A stretch of DNA of 64,000 nt from Hwangdonia lutea (GTDB taxonomy: Bacteria; Bacteroidota; Bacteroidia; Flavobacteriales; Flavobacteriaceae): the NCBI RefSeq assembly GCF_032814565.1, contig NZ_CP136521.1, forward strand, positions 2,452,501 through 2,516,500, written 5' to 3'. A model generated the notes under the pieces. It made no database searches, had not been told where the DNA came from, and was given only the letters and a program-made list of their open reading frames with translations. The position numbers and the translations under genes are program-made. Positions 1-8,244 of the stretch are shown here, piece after piece (the stretch's first letter is position 1; every line of letters starts with the position of its first letter).

Positions 1-398
1 ATGTTAACGCTGCACTTACGGGCATTTACGATTACCATAATTACAACTCCGTTAACCAAAGAGCTCAAGCCCTTATCTACCTCGATAAATCCTTAGAGCT
101 TATTCAGGGCTACGGTAGCGCACTTGCATTAAAATTAGAAATTTTTATGATGGATTACCTAAGAGCTGAAGAAGACAAGCAAAAAGACCAAGCTATAAAG
201 GATGCAAAAAGTGTTTTTAACAAAATATTGAAAAGCGAATCGGGCGCGCCCTCGTACGAAACCATAAGTAGATTGACTCGGGATTCTAAATTAGCATCTT
301 ATAAAAAATATTTCGATAAGTTGAACGAATTATTCGCCGAAGAATTAAAACAAATGCAGCTAAAAGCCGACGAATACAGTAAAAGTATAAAGAAGTAA
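1..398 (+). CDS. C-terminal part of an unidentified protein, cut by the window start
   Basis: The reading frame is open from base 3 to the stop at 396-398, so this is the C-terminal end (about 131 residues) of a protein that starts outside the window. An internal ATG at 147 exists, but the frame continues well upstream with ordinary codon use. The visible part is hydrophilic and helical, rich in Lys, Glu and Ala, with two stretches that resemble TPR-like helical pairs (YLDKSLELIQGYGSALALKLE, about residues 26-46). No signal, membrane segment or catalytic motif is visible. I do not recognise the family. It converges on lipB with about 20 bases between stops. Confidence 0.6.
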   Translation, partial: VNAALTGIYDYHNYNSVNQRAQALIYLDKSLELIQGYGSALALKLEIFMMDYLRAEEDKQKDQAIKDAKSVFNKILKSESGAPSYETISRLTRDSKLASYKKYFDKLNELFAEELKQMQLKADEYSKSIKK

Positions 399-419
399 AT
401 ATGGTAGGTCAATAAAACA

Positions 420-1130
420 CTATTTCTTTTTATTAATAAACTCAGCCTCAAAAAGAGTGGAGAAATGTTTTAGAAGTTTTTCTTTAACCTCAGTTTCATC
501 AACGGTTTTTTGAGCCAACTCCACGTTTAAAGAGGTAACCGCTTTACCGCGAATACCACAAGGAATAATATTATCAAAATACCCCAAATTAGCGTTTACG
601 TTTAGCGCAAACCCATGCATGGTAACCCAACGGCTAGCCCGAACACCCATAGCGCAAATTTTACGGGCAAAGGGTGTGCCAACATCGAGCCAAACACCTG
701 TTTCGCCAGGGCTACGTTCTGCTTTTAAACCGTATTCCGCCAAGGTTAATATTATCATTTCTTCTAAAAAACGCAGGTATTTATGAATGTCTGTAAAAAA
801 GTTTTCCAAATCTAAAATAGGATAGCCAACCACTTGTCCCGGGCCGTGATAGGTAATATCTCCACCGCGATTAATTTTATAAAAGGTTGCGCCTTTTTCG
901 GTAAGTTGCGCTTCGTTTAATAGCAAATTTGACAAATCGCCGCTTTTGCCTAAAGTATAAACATGCGGATGTTCAACAAACAAAAAATAATTTTTAGTAT
1001 TTAAACCCGCTTCTTCACGCCTATTTTTAATTTTCGTGTCTACAATACCTTTAAACAATTGCTCTTGATAATCCCAAGTTTGCTTATAGTCTTTATAGCC
1101 TAGATCCTGCAGTTCTATAGTTTTATTCAT
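420..1130 (-). CDS. lipB: octanoyl-[acyl-carrier-protein]:protein N-octanoyltransferase LipB
   Basis: LipB moves an octanoyl group from acyl carrier protein to the lipoyl domains of dehydrogenase complexes, the first step of lipoate assembly in the cytoplasm. The protein (236 residues from the ATG at 1130) has the family signature RGGDITYHGPGQ at about 88-99. The KICAMGV segment supplies the catalytic Lys at about 157, and IIPCGIRG supplies the catalytic Cys at about 191. Lys and Cys are 34 residues apart, as in E. coli LipB. A TTG nine bases upstream (1139) would lengthen the frame, but it overlaps a promoter-like TAATTTTG, so the ATG is preferred. It stands alone as a monocistronic unit. 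Confidence 0.95.
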   Translation of the reverse strand: MNKTIELQDLGYKDYKQTWDYQEQLFKGIVDTKIKNRREEAGLNTKNYFLFVEHPHVYTLGKSGDLSNLLLNEAQLTEKGATFYKINRGGDITYHGPGQVVGYPILDLENFFTDIHKYLRFLEEMIILTLAEYGLKAERSPGETGVWLDVGTPFARKICAMGVRASRWVTMHGFALNVNANLGYFDNIIPCGIRGKAVTSLNVELAQKTVDETEVKEKLLKHFSTLFEAEFINKKK

Positions 1131-1136
1131 AGACTG

Positions 1137-1144
1137 CAAAATTA
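1137..1144 (-). promoter_or_regulatory. -7 promoter element (TAATTTTG) of lipB
   Basis: On the minus strand TAATTTTG matches the Bacteroidota -7 consensus TAnnTTTG exactly. It ends only six bases before the lipB ATG, so the message would be leaderless or nearly so. No convincing -33 TTG is seen at the usual distance, so this remains tentative. Confidence 0.4.
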
Positions 1145-1225
1145 CAATAATTTATGTGAAAAACGACAGAAGACCGATGACGGAAGCAGAAAACAAATTA
1201 CAAACTGAATACGACAGACTTGATA

Positions 1226-1384
1226 CTAATTTTTGGGATTATTAACAATAACCAGTGCTGCAATAACGCCCGGAACCCAGCCACAAAGCCATAGTAAAAA
1301 AGTGATTAAAATAGAGCCACATCCTTTATCTATAACAGCTAAAGGCGGACAAATAATAGACAATAAAACTCTCCAGAAACTCAT
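1226..1384 (-). CDS. YqaE/Pmp3 family small membrane protein
   Basis: This is a 52-residue protein with two hydrophobic segments (about residues 4-18 and 24-46) separated by a short polar turn containing DKGCGS. It carries the family hallmarks CPPLAVIDKGCG and LCGWVPGVIAAL. Members of the Pmp3/YqaE (UPF0057) family sit in the inner membrane and are linked to salt and membrane-potential stress in yeast and plants; their bacterial role is poorly known. The full family length is present from the ATG at 1384 to the TAG at 1226. It lies between lipB and truA with no operon partner. Confidence 0.88.
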   Translation of the reverse strand: MSFWRVLLSIICPPLAVIDKGCGSILITFLLWLCGWVPGVIAALVIVNNPKN

Positions 1385-1531
1385 TTGATTTTTTTTAATT
1401 GATGATTTACTTATTTGACGTATTTAAAGGTATTTTGTTACAGGCCATTTTTAAATTTTTATGAAATTAAACCACCCTTTCTTAATGCATCCATTTGATG
1501 GCGGTTTAAATACTGCCAACTGCAAACGCGC

Positions 1532-1670
1532 GCGTTAGGGATAGAACGGTTAGACTGCGCTCACCGCAGGCTAAATGTTTGAGCTCGCCGATCCCGACGC
1601 ATCGGGAGAGGAAGCGAGTAGTGATAGCCCGACGCACTTTTGCCATTAAAAGCAAAAGGGGGTAACGCCC
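1532..1670 (-). repeat. dispersed repeat family R1, copy a (inverted orientation)
   Basis: This copy runs from GCGTTAGGGAT to GGTAACGCCC, the reverse of the consensus order GGGCGTTACC ... GGGCTTTCC ... CCCTAACGC seen at seven other places. The ends GCGTTA and TAACGC are complementary, and CCCGACGC/GCATCGGG-type pairs occur inside. It is joined directly to an R3 repeat. The 427-base gap between the YqaE gene and truA holds these repeats and a promoter, and no gene. Confidence 0.8.
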
Positions 1671-1672
1671 AA

Positions 1673-1717
1673 CTTCTCGATACAATTTCGATAAAAATCG
1701 AAATCACTCGAAGTAAC
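1673..1717 (-). repeat. dispersed repeat family R3, copy a
   Basis: CTTCTCGATACAATTTCG ... CACTCGAAGTAAC matches in reverse the R3 repeat found at 34817 and, less perfectly, at 20625 and 57887. The junction with R1 (CGAGAAGTTGGGCGTTACC on the minus strand) is identical to the junction at 34857-34875. Confidence 0.75.
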
Positions 1718-1778
1718 ACCTAGATATCTTTTAATATTTAATTAAGACAACCGCTTTCGGTGGAACAACAAATCTGTC

Positions 1779-1786
1779 TATCTTTG
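1779..1786 (+). promoter_or_regulatory. -7 promoter element (TATCTTTG) of truA
   Basis: TATCTTTG fits TAnnTTTG. Transcription would begin near 1790, leaving a leader of about 20 bases before the TTG start of truA at 1812. This supports that non-ATG start over any start further upstream. The -33 region holds only a weak TTTCG. Confidence 0.5.
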
Positions 1787-1811
1787 TTACTTCAAAAAAA
1801 CAATAGACAAA

Positions 1812-2555
1812 TTGCGGTATTTTATAGAACTTTCTTATAACGGCAGCGCCTATCACGGTTGGCAAAATCAGCCAAAAGCCATATCGGTTCAAGAAGTTTT
1901 GGAACGCACTTTATCTACTTTGTTAAAAACGCCCATTTCTATTATGGGCGCAGGACGAACCGATACGGGCGTTCATGCCGCACAAATGTTTGCGCATTTT
2001 GATTTTAATGAGGAATTGAACGATAAAAACATCATTTTTAAGCTCAATTCGTTTTTGCCTAAAGACATTGCCATCCACAACATTTTTAAAGTGAAAGCTG
2101 ATGCGCATGCGCGTTTTCATGCCATGAGCAGAACCTATTTATACCGAATAACTTTAGAGAAAAATGTGTTTACCTTTAACGATACCTTTTATGTGAAGCA
2201 GGCTTTGGATGTTGAAAAAATGAATGAAGCTTCGAAAATTTTATTGGATTATAAAGATTTTCAATGCTTTTCGAAAAGTAATACCGATGTAAAAACGTAT
2301 TATTGTAATATCATGAAGGCGGCATGGGTTTTTGAAAATAACGAGCTCCGTTTTACCATTAAAGCCGATAGGTTTTTGCGTAACATGGTGCGTGCCATTG
2401 TTGGCACAATGGTTAACATTGGTTTGGGTAAAACTACTATTGATGATTTGCATGCTATTATAAAATCTAAAAATAGGAGTGAAGCTGGTTTTTCGGTGCC
2501 TGCACATGCCTTATATTTAACAAATATTGAATATCCGGACGATATAAAATTGTAA
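1812..2555 (+). CDS. truA: tRNA pseudouridine(38-40) synthase TruA
   Basis: TruA isomerises uridines 38-40 in the anticodon stem of many tRNAs. The 247-residue protein has the typical start RYFIELSYNGSAYHGWQ, and the catalytic Asp lies at about residue 51 in GAGRTDTGVHA. The conserved C-terminal RFLRNMVRAIVGT is at about 193-205. The start is a TTG at 1812: no ATG lies in frame near it, and the homologous N-terminus begins exactly here. The ABC transporter gene follows with no gap (TAA directly followed by ATG), so the two are probably co-transcribed. Confidence 0.95.
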   Translation: MRYFIELSYNGSAYHGWQNQPKAISVQEVLERTLSTLLKTPISIMGAGRTDTGVHAAQMFAHFDFNEELNDKNIIFKLNSFLPKDIAIHNIFKVKADAHARFHAMSRTYLYRITLEKNVFTFNDTFYVKQALDVEKMNEASKILLDYKDFQCFSKSNTDVKTYYCNIMKAAWVFENNELRFTIKADRFLRNMVRAIVGTMVNIGLGKTTIDDLHAIIKSKNRSEAGFSVPAHALYLTNIEYPDDIKL

Positions 2556-4322
2556 ATGACAAAAAAGAAAGAACATATTTTCGACGTAAAACTATTCAGG
2601 CGTCTTTTTCAATATATAAAGCCTTATAAGGCGGTATTTTTTGGGTTATTGGTGTTGGTTATATTGTTGGCTATTTTTGGGGCGGCAACACCAAAATTAA
2701 CACAGTTCGCCATTGATGATAGCATTGCGGGCGTAAACCCAGATAAGTTTCTGTTTTATATCATTATTATGCTGGGGGTGTTAATTTTTCAAACCCTATT
2801 TCAGCTTTCGTTTATATATTATGCAGCATGGTTAGGGCAAAATTTGGTGATGGACGTTCGCGTAAAACTGTTTAATCATTTACTTCGTTTTAAAATGAAG
2901 TATTTCGATAACTCGTCGGTGGGTGTTATTATTACTAGAGCGGTAACCGATATGGAGCGTATTGCCGATATTTTTGGACAAGGCTTGTTTATGATTTTTC
3001 GGGATTTGCTAACTATGTTTGTCGTTATCGGATTTATGGTTTACACGAACCTAAAATTGAGTTTAATCGTGTTTGTTATGTTGCCATTGCTTTTATACGC
3101 CACACGAATATTTCAAAAATACATGAAAAAGGCTTTCGAGGAAGTAAGGAATGAAGTCTCCAATTTAAATTCCTTTGTGCAAGAACGGTTGACCGGCATG
3201 AAGATTTTGCAATTGTTTACGCGCGAAACCACTGAGTATAACAGATTTAAAGCCATAAACGAACGCCACAAAAAAGGCTGGTTAAAAACTGTTTGGTACA
3301 ACTCTATATTTTTTCCTTTGGCAGATTTATCGAGTTCTATCACCATTGGTTTGGTGGCGTGGTACGGCGGATTAAATGTGGTTTTGGAAGGCAGCGTAAC
3401 CAAAGGAACCCTAGTGGCTTTCATCATGTTTATCCCCATGTTGTTTAGACCCCTAAGGCAAATAGCCGATAAGTTTAATACCTTGCAAATGGGCATGGTA
3501 GCAGCAAACCGCGTGTTTAAAGTGCTTGACACCACTTCGCAGATTGATGATGCGGGAACACACATCGCTGAAAATCTTAAAGGCGATATATCCTTTAAAA
3601 ATGTTTATTTTAACTACGTTGAAGATGAAACCGTATTAAAAGGTATTTCTTTTAATGTTAAAGCTGGAGAAACGGTGGCCATAGTTGGTGCTACAGGCGC
3701 AGGAAAATCGACTATAATAAATTTATTAAATCGATTTTACGAGATTAAAGATGGCGTAATTGCTGTTGATGGCATTGATATAAAAGAAGTTACCTTAGAG
3801 TCTTTACGAACCCAAATCGCAGTTGTTTTACAAGATGTGTTTTTGTTTGCCGATACTATTTTAAACAACATTACACTTAGCCATCCCGAAATTACCGAAG
3901 CCGATGTTGTACAAGCTGCAAAAGATATTGGTATTCACGATTTTATAATGAGTTTGCCAAAAGGTTATCATTATAACGTGAAAGAACGCGGTGTGATGTT
4001 GTCTTCGGGTCAGCGTCAACTCATTTCGTTTTTGCGTGCCTATGTAACCAACCCGAGTATTTTGGTGCTGGATGAAGCTACTTCGTCGGTAGATTCTTAT
4101 TCCGAGCAACTCATTCAAAATGCCACAGATAAAATCACCAAAGGGCGCACCTCCATTGTTATTGCGCACCGATTGGCAACCATAAAAAAAGCCGATAAAA
4201 TTTTAGTGATGGATGCGGGCGAAATTGTGGAACAAGGTACGCACGACGAATTGCTTAAAAAAGAAAACGGGTATTACAGAAACCTTTATGAAGTACAGTT
4301 TTTAAAAGAGGAAGTGGCTTAA
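2556..4322 (+). CDS. ABC exporter, fused membrane and ATPase domains (MsbA/multidrug-like)
   Basis: This 588-residue half-transporter has about six membrane segments (roughly residues 25-310) followed by a nucleotide-binding domain. Motifs seen are Walker A GATGAGKST (378-386), the Q-loop in VVLQDVFLF (about 423-431), signature LSSGQRQL (482-489), Walker B ILVLDEAT (502-509) and the switch His in IAHRL (538). Such proteins work as homodimers that export lipids, drugs or peptides. The substrate cannot be told from sequence. It directly follows truA, an arrangement I believe is common in Flavobacteriaceae. Its last four bases overlap the convergent DUF3667 gene. Confidence 0.9.
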   Translation: MTKKKEHIFDVKLFRRLFQYIKPYKAVFFGLLVLVILLAIFGAATPKLTQFAIDDSIAGVNPDKFLFYIIIMLGVLIFQTLFQLSFIYYAAWLGQNLVMDVRVKLFNHLLRFKMKYFDNSSVGVIITRAVTDMERIADIFGQGLFMIFRDLLTMFVVIGFMVYTNLKLSLIVFVMLPLLLYATRIFQKYMKKAFEEVRNEVSNLNSFVQERLTGMKILQLFTRETTEYNRFKAINERHKKGWLKTVWYNSIFFPLADLSSSITIGLVAWYGGLNVVLEGSVTKGTLVAFIMFIPMLFRPLRQIADKFNTLQMGMVAANRVFKVLDTTSQIDDAGTHIAENLKGDISFKNVYFNYVEDETVLKGISFNVKAGETVAIVGATGAGKSTIINLLNRFYEIKDGVIAVDGIDIKEVTLESLRTQIAVVLQDVFLFADTILNNITLSHPEITEADVVQAAKDIGIHDFIMSLPKGYHYNVKERGVMLSSGQRQLISFLRAYVTNPSILVLDEATSSVDSYSEQLIQNATDKITKGRTSIVIAHRLATIKKADKILVMDAGEIVEQGTHDELLKKENGYYRNLYEVQFLKEEVA

Positions 4323-5110
4323 CCACCTTTAGCGGCTTTTTGGGCATCAATCATTTGTTGAAAATCGCCATTTAAATACATGTATATTCCCATAATTACC
4401 GAAACTATTACAAAAAGCACCATGAGAACAGTGAAAAACAAAAGTGTTCTTAAAATTATGCTTTTGGTATTTATGCCATACAATTGTTTTAAACAAATAG
4501 CGGTGTATAAAACCATGAGTGGAGTCAAAATCAAACTCATAACACCTTGATGAATGCCAAATAAAGAAAACAAGATGCTGGCTAAAGCAGTTGCAATTGA
4601 CATTTGAGCCTGCAGATACAAAAATACCACAAGCAGTTCGGTGTAATTAAATTTGTTAATTCCAACAAACGAAATTCTTGCGATTATAGCATAAAGCGGC
4701 ACATAAAGCATCATAAAAAGGGACATATTCTCTTGTACGAAGCTTACATTTCTTTCCTGAAATTCTTCCTGACCAGCCGGCGATAATATGGAATAATCGA
4801 TCGTATCGGGAAAATACTTCTTTAAAACAAAAAGATAAAATCCTGTTATTGTAATAGCCAATGCAAAGTAGCTAATAACATTAACGTATTTTTTACGTGT
4901 ACCATTAATATATCCGCCAATAACATCATCGGGTTTTGTAAAAAGCGCTATAAAGGTTTTTAATAGTTTATTGTCATAATTAAAAAATGTTTCGCTAATG
5001 TGCTCAAATAAATTTTTAAACGTAAGTCTGTTTCTAATCACTTTACCACCGCAAACGTAGCAATAGTCGCTTTCTGAAGATAAAGATGTATTACAGTTTT
5101 TACAATTCAC
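4319..5110 (-). CDS. DUF3667 family membrane protein with N-terminal zinc ribbon
   Basis: The 263-residue protein begins with a zinc-ribbon-like knuckle (Cys3, Cys6, Cys17, Cys20) followed by LTFKNLFEHISETFFNYDNKL, typical of DUF3667. Several hydrophobic segments follow between about 80 and 250. Function is unknown; a membrane sensor or assembly role is only a guess. The start at 5110 abuts the cdaA stop at 5111, so it is probably translated from the folP-cdaA transcript. Its end overlaps the convergent ABC exporter gene by four bases. Confidence 0.8.
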   Translation of the reverse strand: MNCKNCNTSLSSESDYCYVCGGKVIRNRLTFKNLFEHISETFFNYDNKLLKTFIALFTKPDDVIGGYINGTRKKYVNVISYFALAITITGFYLFVLKKYFPDTIDYSILSPAGQEEFQERNVSFVQENMSLFMMLYVPLYAIIARISFVGINKFNYTELLVVFLYLQAQMSIATALASILFSLFGIHQGVMSLILTPLMVLYTAICLKQLYGINTKSIILRTLLFFTVLMVLFVIVSVIMGIYMYLNGDFQQMIDAQKAAKGG

Positions 5111-5902
5111 TTATGCCAAATCTTTTTTAATCATGCCGTTGAGTTCGCTGGTGTTATCAAAAACCACAAATTCACCATCTTTAAAATAGGAAATATGTCC
5201 GGTTTCTTCGCTAACAGCCAAGGCCAAAGCATCGGTTTTTTCGGTAATCCCAATGGCGGCTCTATGGCGTAAACCAAAACGTTTGGGGATGGTTTTTTCG
5301 TTATTTACAGGAAGAATAACCCGTGTTGCCTTTACAATATTATTGCTCACTATTATAGCGCCATCATGCAAGGGGCTGTTTTTAAAAAATATACTTTCAA
5401 TAATGGGCTGCGTCACTTTTATGTTCATTTCATCACCCGAAGCCAATAAAAAATCCAGATTGTTATTCCGTTCAAAAACAATTAAAGCCCCCGTTTTTGA
5501 GGTGCCCATTTTTACACAAGCCGAAACAATGGCGTCAACATTGGTTTCGTCGCCGGTATCGGTTTTTATAAAACTGAATTGCTGTAAAAATTTGCGCCGT
5601 CTACTAAAATTTGTAGACCCAACCATTAGTAAAAACTTTCTGATTTCAGGTTGAAACACTACAATTAGCGCAATAATACCCACCTTAATGAAACCGCCAA
5701 AAATGCTGGTTAAGAGTTCCATTTCCAGAAAATCGGTCAATCGCCAAACGAGATAAATAATGATGATACCAATAAAAATATTGATGGCAACGGTGCCTTT
5801 TACCAATTTGTAAATATAGTAGAGTAGTAGTGCGACTAAAATAACATCGATAATATCGACAACCGTAAATTTTAAGAGGTCTTTAAAAATTTCCAAAGGC
5901 AA
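5111..5902 (-). CDS. cdaA: diadenylate cyclase CdaA (c-di-AMP synthase)
   Basis: CdaA joins two ATP molecules into the second messenger c-di-AMP, which controls potassium, osmotic and wall balance. The 263-residue protein has N-terminal membrane segments (about 12-88) and a DisA_N cyclase domain with the two diagnostic motifs: DGA in SPLHDGAIIV (180-182) and RHR in LRHRAAIG (212-214). Its length fits the membrane-bound CdaA class. It lies downstream of folP, separated by a lipoprotein gene, and is followed immediately by the DUF3667 gene. Confidence 0.93.
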   Translation of the reverse strand: MPLEIFKDLLKFTVVDIIDVILVALLLYYIYKLVKGTVAINIFIGIIIIYLVWRLTDFLEMELLTSIFGGFIKVGIIALIVVFQPEIRKFLLMVGSTNFSRRRKFLQQFSFIKTDTGDETNVDAIVSACVKMGTSKTGALIVFERNNNLDFLLASGDEMNIKVTQPIIESIFFKNSPLHDGAIIVSNNIVKATRVILPVNNEKTIPKRFGLRHRAAIGITEKTDALALAVSEETGHISYFKDGEFVVFDNTSELNGMIKKDLA

Positions 5903-5931
5903 GTGGTTTTGGTAAATTTAATAAAAAAGGG

Positions 5932-6612
5932 TTAATAAATAAATTCGTTGTTTGAAATGTGAATGGATTTATTTTTTAGTGATGAAATCAAAGATTTAAA
6001 TGAGATATAATCTTGAAAAGTGAGCGCACTATTAAAATTTAAAAACACCATTTTTATATTGGCAGGTGTCTTTTTTAAATCGCTGATTAAGTTTTCTTTA
6101 TTGGTTTGAATTATAAAAGGATCAGATTCCGGGTTTATAATTGTAATGTTATTATTTAAATCGACATTGATTCCAATGCTAGGTTCCGAAGTCTGTAAAT
6201 CTGACTTTTTGCTAAAATAATCAGTAGCTGAATCATTATGATAAAACACATCTGTAAACTCAATAAACCCCAAATTTTTTCTGCTCGTATCGTTACAGGT
6301 AAAATAGTTTTTAGCCTTTTCGTTTTTATGGCTTGAATTTCGTTTTTTTTCTTGAATGAATTTAATATACGGAATAACTTGTTTTAGCGTTAAGCGCTTA
6401 TCGACATTTACCAGCCAGTTTGTGGTAACGATTAAGTTTTTCCTGTTCAGTTCTACGCTATCTTTTTGGGTTTCATCATAAAATAAATAAGCAGGCGAAA
6501 CATCTAAAATTTCTGTAATTTCCGAATGCTTTATTTCGGGGAGTAGAATTACTTTTTCCTTTCCGCATGAAAAGAATAAAAGAATCGTAATCAATAAAAA
6601 AGTATATTTCAT
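5932..6612 (-). CDS. hypothetical lipoprotein between folP and cdaA
   Basis: The 226-residue protein has a lipoprotein signal (MKYTFLLITILLFFSC) with the acylated Cys at about 16. The mature part is a hydrophilic soluble domain containing an internal 'WLVNVDKRLTLKQVIPYIKFIQEK' segment (written here only as a landmark near residue 70). I do not recognise a family. A 7-bp tandem repeat lies directly before its ATG and overlaps the end of folP. This region therefore serves as its ribosome-loading site, and the repeat unit itself contains AGAAG. About 30 bases separate its stop from cdaA. Confidence 0.7.
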   Translation of the reverse strand: MKYTFLLITILLFFSCGKEKVILLPEIKHSEITEILDVSPAYLFYDETQKDSVELNRKNLIVTTNWLVNVDKRLTLKQVIPYIKFIQEKKRNSSHKNEKAKNYFTCNDTSRKNLGFIEFTDVFYHNDSATDYFSKKSDLQTSEPSIGINVDLNNNITIINPESDPFIIQTNKENLISDLKKTPANIKMVFLNFNSALTFQDYISFKSLISSLKNKSIHISNNEFIY

Positions 6613-6664
6613 AACTTCTAACTTCTAACTTCTAACTTCTAACTTCTAACTTCTAACTTCTAAC
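6612..6664. repeat. tandem 7-bp repeat (TTAGAAG on the minus strand), about 7.5 units
   Basis: Seven perfect units plus four bases run from the ATG of the lipoprotein gene into the last codons of folP. On the coding strand the unit TTAGAAG supplies the folP end (Leu-Glu-Val-Arg-Ser-stop) and a purine-rich AGAAG before the next start. The same unit in seven perfect copies recurs at 40819. Unit loss or gain would change the distance before the lipoprotein ATG without disturbing folP. Confidence 0.9.
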
Positions 6665-7476
6665 GCCTCAACTAATTTAACACATTCAATGGCTTCTTTA
6701 ACATCGTGCACCCGTAAAATAGACCCGCCTTTTTGGAGCGCTATCGTATTTAAAACCGTGGTGCCATTTAAAGCGTATTTGGCCGAGGTTTCCAAAGTTT
6801 TGTAAATCATCGATTTTCTGGAAATTCCCGCAAGAATGGGCTTGTCTAATATTTTAAATAATTCCAATTGGTTTAAAACCTCAAAATTCTGATTGGTAGT
6901 TTTTGCAAAACCAAAACCTGGGTCAACAACCAAATCAATAATCCCCAATTGTTTCGCTGCGGCAATACGTTCAGAGAAATAAAACAACATGTCTTTTATC
7001 AGATTATCGTAGTTAGTTTGCTGCTGCATATTTTGTGGTGTTCCGCGCATGTGCATCATCACGAACGGCACTTGTAAATTAGCAATGGTTTGTAGCATAT
7101 TATCATCCAGCTTACCTGCCGAAATATCATTAATCATACAAGCATCAGCTTCAATACAGGCTTTGGCTACCGCGCTTCTAAAGGTGTCGATGGAAAGCAA
7201 TGCTTTTGGGAATTCTTTTAAAATCAAATTTACAACGGGCAATATGCGTTTTAGCTCATCGGTTTCATTTACATGTGCTGCGTTTGGGCGCGAACTGTAC
7301 CCACCAACATCAATAAATGTGGCACCTTCGGTTATCATCTTTTCAACCTGACTTAAAATATCTTTCTCGTTTTTATAACTGCCGCCATCGTAAAACGAAT
7401 CGGGTGTAATATTTAAAATGCCCATCACTTTTGGTGATGATAAATCGATGAGTTGTCCCTTGCAATTTATAGTCAT
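6646..7476 (-). CDS. folP: dihydropteroate synthase FolP
   Basis: FolP condenses p-aminobenzoate with hydroxymethyl-dihydropterin pyrophosphate in folate synthesis and is the sulfonamide target. The 276-residue protein shows MGILNITPDSFYDGG (18-32), the second loop DVGGYSSRPNA (56-66), and later DPGFGFAKT and the C-terminal RVHDVKEA. This is full family length. Its final residues lie inside a tandem 7-bp repeat, so the C-terminus (ALEVRS) is repeat-derived. It is divergent from the DUF1599 gene across a 139-base gap and heads the folP-lipoprotein-cdaA-DUF3667 cluster. Confidence 0.95.
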   Translation of the reverse strand: MTINCKGQLIDLSSPKVMGILNITPDSFYDGGSYKNEKDILSQVEKMITEGATFIDVGGYSSRPNAAHVNETDELKRILPVVNLILKEFPKALLSIDTFRSAVAKACIEADACMINDISAGKLDDNMLQTIANLQVPFVMMHMRGTPQNMQQQTNYDNLIKDMLFYFSERIAAAKQLGIIDLVVDPGFGFAKTTNQNFEVLNQLELFKILDKPILAGISRKSMIYKTLETSAKYALNGTTVLNTIALQKGGSILRVHDVKEAIECVKLVEALEVRS

Positions 7477-7615
7477 GTTTTGGTTTTGGGTTCAGAATTT
7501 AAAATTCAAAGTTATTAACATATTTCGAGAATTATGCACGCTTTTTAAAACATTGAACGCTGAGCTTTGAACTTTAAACAATTTAAGCGAAATTTACGCA
7601 AAATTGATTTTATAG

Positions 7616-8155
7616 ATGCAAGATACCTCAAAACAATACGATGCCGTAATAGATACCTGTAAAAGTTTGTTTGTAAAAAAAATGGGCGACTACGGAAGTG
7701 CTTGGAGAATACTACGTTTACCATCGTTAACCGACCAAATTTTTATTAAAGCACAACGCATAAGAAGCTTGCAGCAAAACGCGGTAAGAAAGGTTGATGA
7801 GGGCGAAGTAAGCGAATTTATCGGTATAATAAACTACTGTATTATGGCACTTATTCAGTTGGAAAAAGGCGTGGTTGAACAACCCGATATGACCACCGAA
7901 GAGGCCGCAAAATTATATACCGAACAAGCCGCCATTACCAAAAAACTCATGGAAGATAAAAACCACGATTACGGCGAAGCATGGCGCGATATGCGTGTAA
8001 GCAGTTTAACCGATTTGATTTTGCAAAAACTGTTGCGTGTAAAATCGATTGAAAACAATCAGGGCAACACACAGGTTAGCGAAGGCGTTGATGCGAATTA
8101 TCAAGATATGATTAATTATGCGGTTTTTGCTTTAATTCATTTAAAAGAAGAGTAG
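7616..8155 (+). CDS. DUF1599 protein (nucleotide-modification-associated domain 1), internally duplicated
   Basis: The 179-residue protein consists of two similar halves. DYGSAWRILRLPSLTDQI (25-42) matches DYGEAWRDMRVSSLTDLI (118-135), and each half ends with an INYCIMALI or INYAVFALI helix. Pfam renamed DUF1599 after a proposed link to modified-nucleotide systems, but many Bacteroidetes carry it as a lone housekeeping gene and its real activity is not known to me. It is divergent from folP and followed by the BT_3928-type gene, with a palindromic repeat between them. Confidence 0.8.
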   Translation: MQDTSKQYDAVIDTCKSLFVKKMGDYGSAWRILRLPSLTDQIFIKAQRIRSLQQNAVRKVDEGEVSEFIGIINYCIMALIQLEKGVVEQPDMTTEEAAKLYTEQAAITKKLMEDKNHDYGEAWRDMRVSSLTDLILQKLLRVKSIENNQGNTQVSEGVDANYQDMINYAVFALIHLKEE

Positions 8156-8157
8156 CT

Positions 8158-8236
8158 GTCGTTCCTGCGAAGGCAGGAATCCACTTTATAAAAATTAAGG
8201 TACAATTAAAAAGATTCCTGCCTTCGCAGGAATGAC
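8158..8236. repeat. inverted repeat pair of the GTCATTCCTGCGAAGGCAGG type (family R5)
   Basis: The left arm 8158-8181 and right arm 8213-8236 are reverse complements over 24 bases with one mismatch. Each arm is itself a small palindrome (CCTGCGAAGGCAGG). The pair fills the gap between the DUF1599 stop and the next ATG. This motif is widely seen as an intergenic repeat in bacteria. Here it could also act as a terminator-like hairpin, but no T-run follows. Confidence 0.85.
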
Positions 8237-8244
8237 AAAAATTT

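Noticed and set aside
6612-6664. Tandem 7-bp repeat considered as CRISPR-like
   Set aside because: Units are 7 bases with no spacers. It is a simple-sequence tract.
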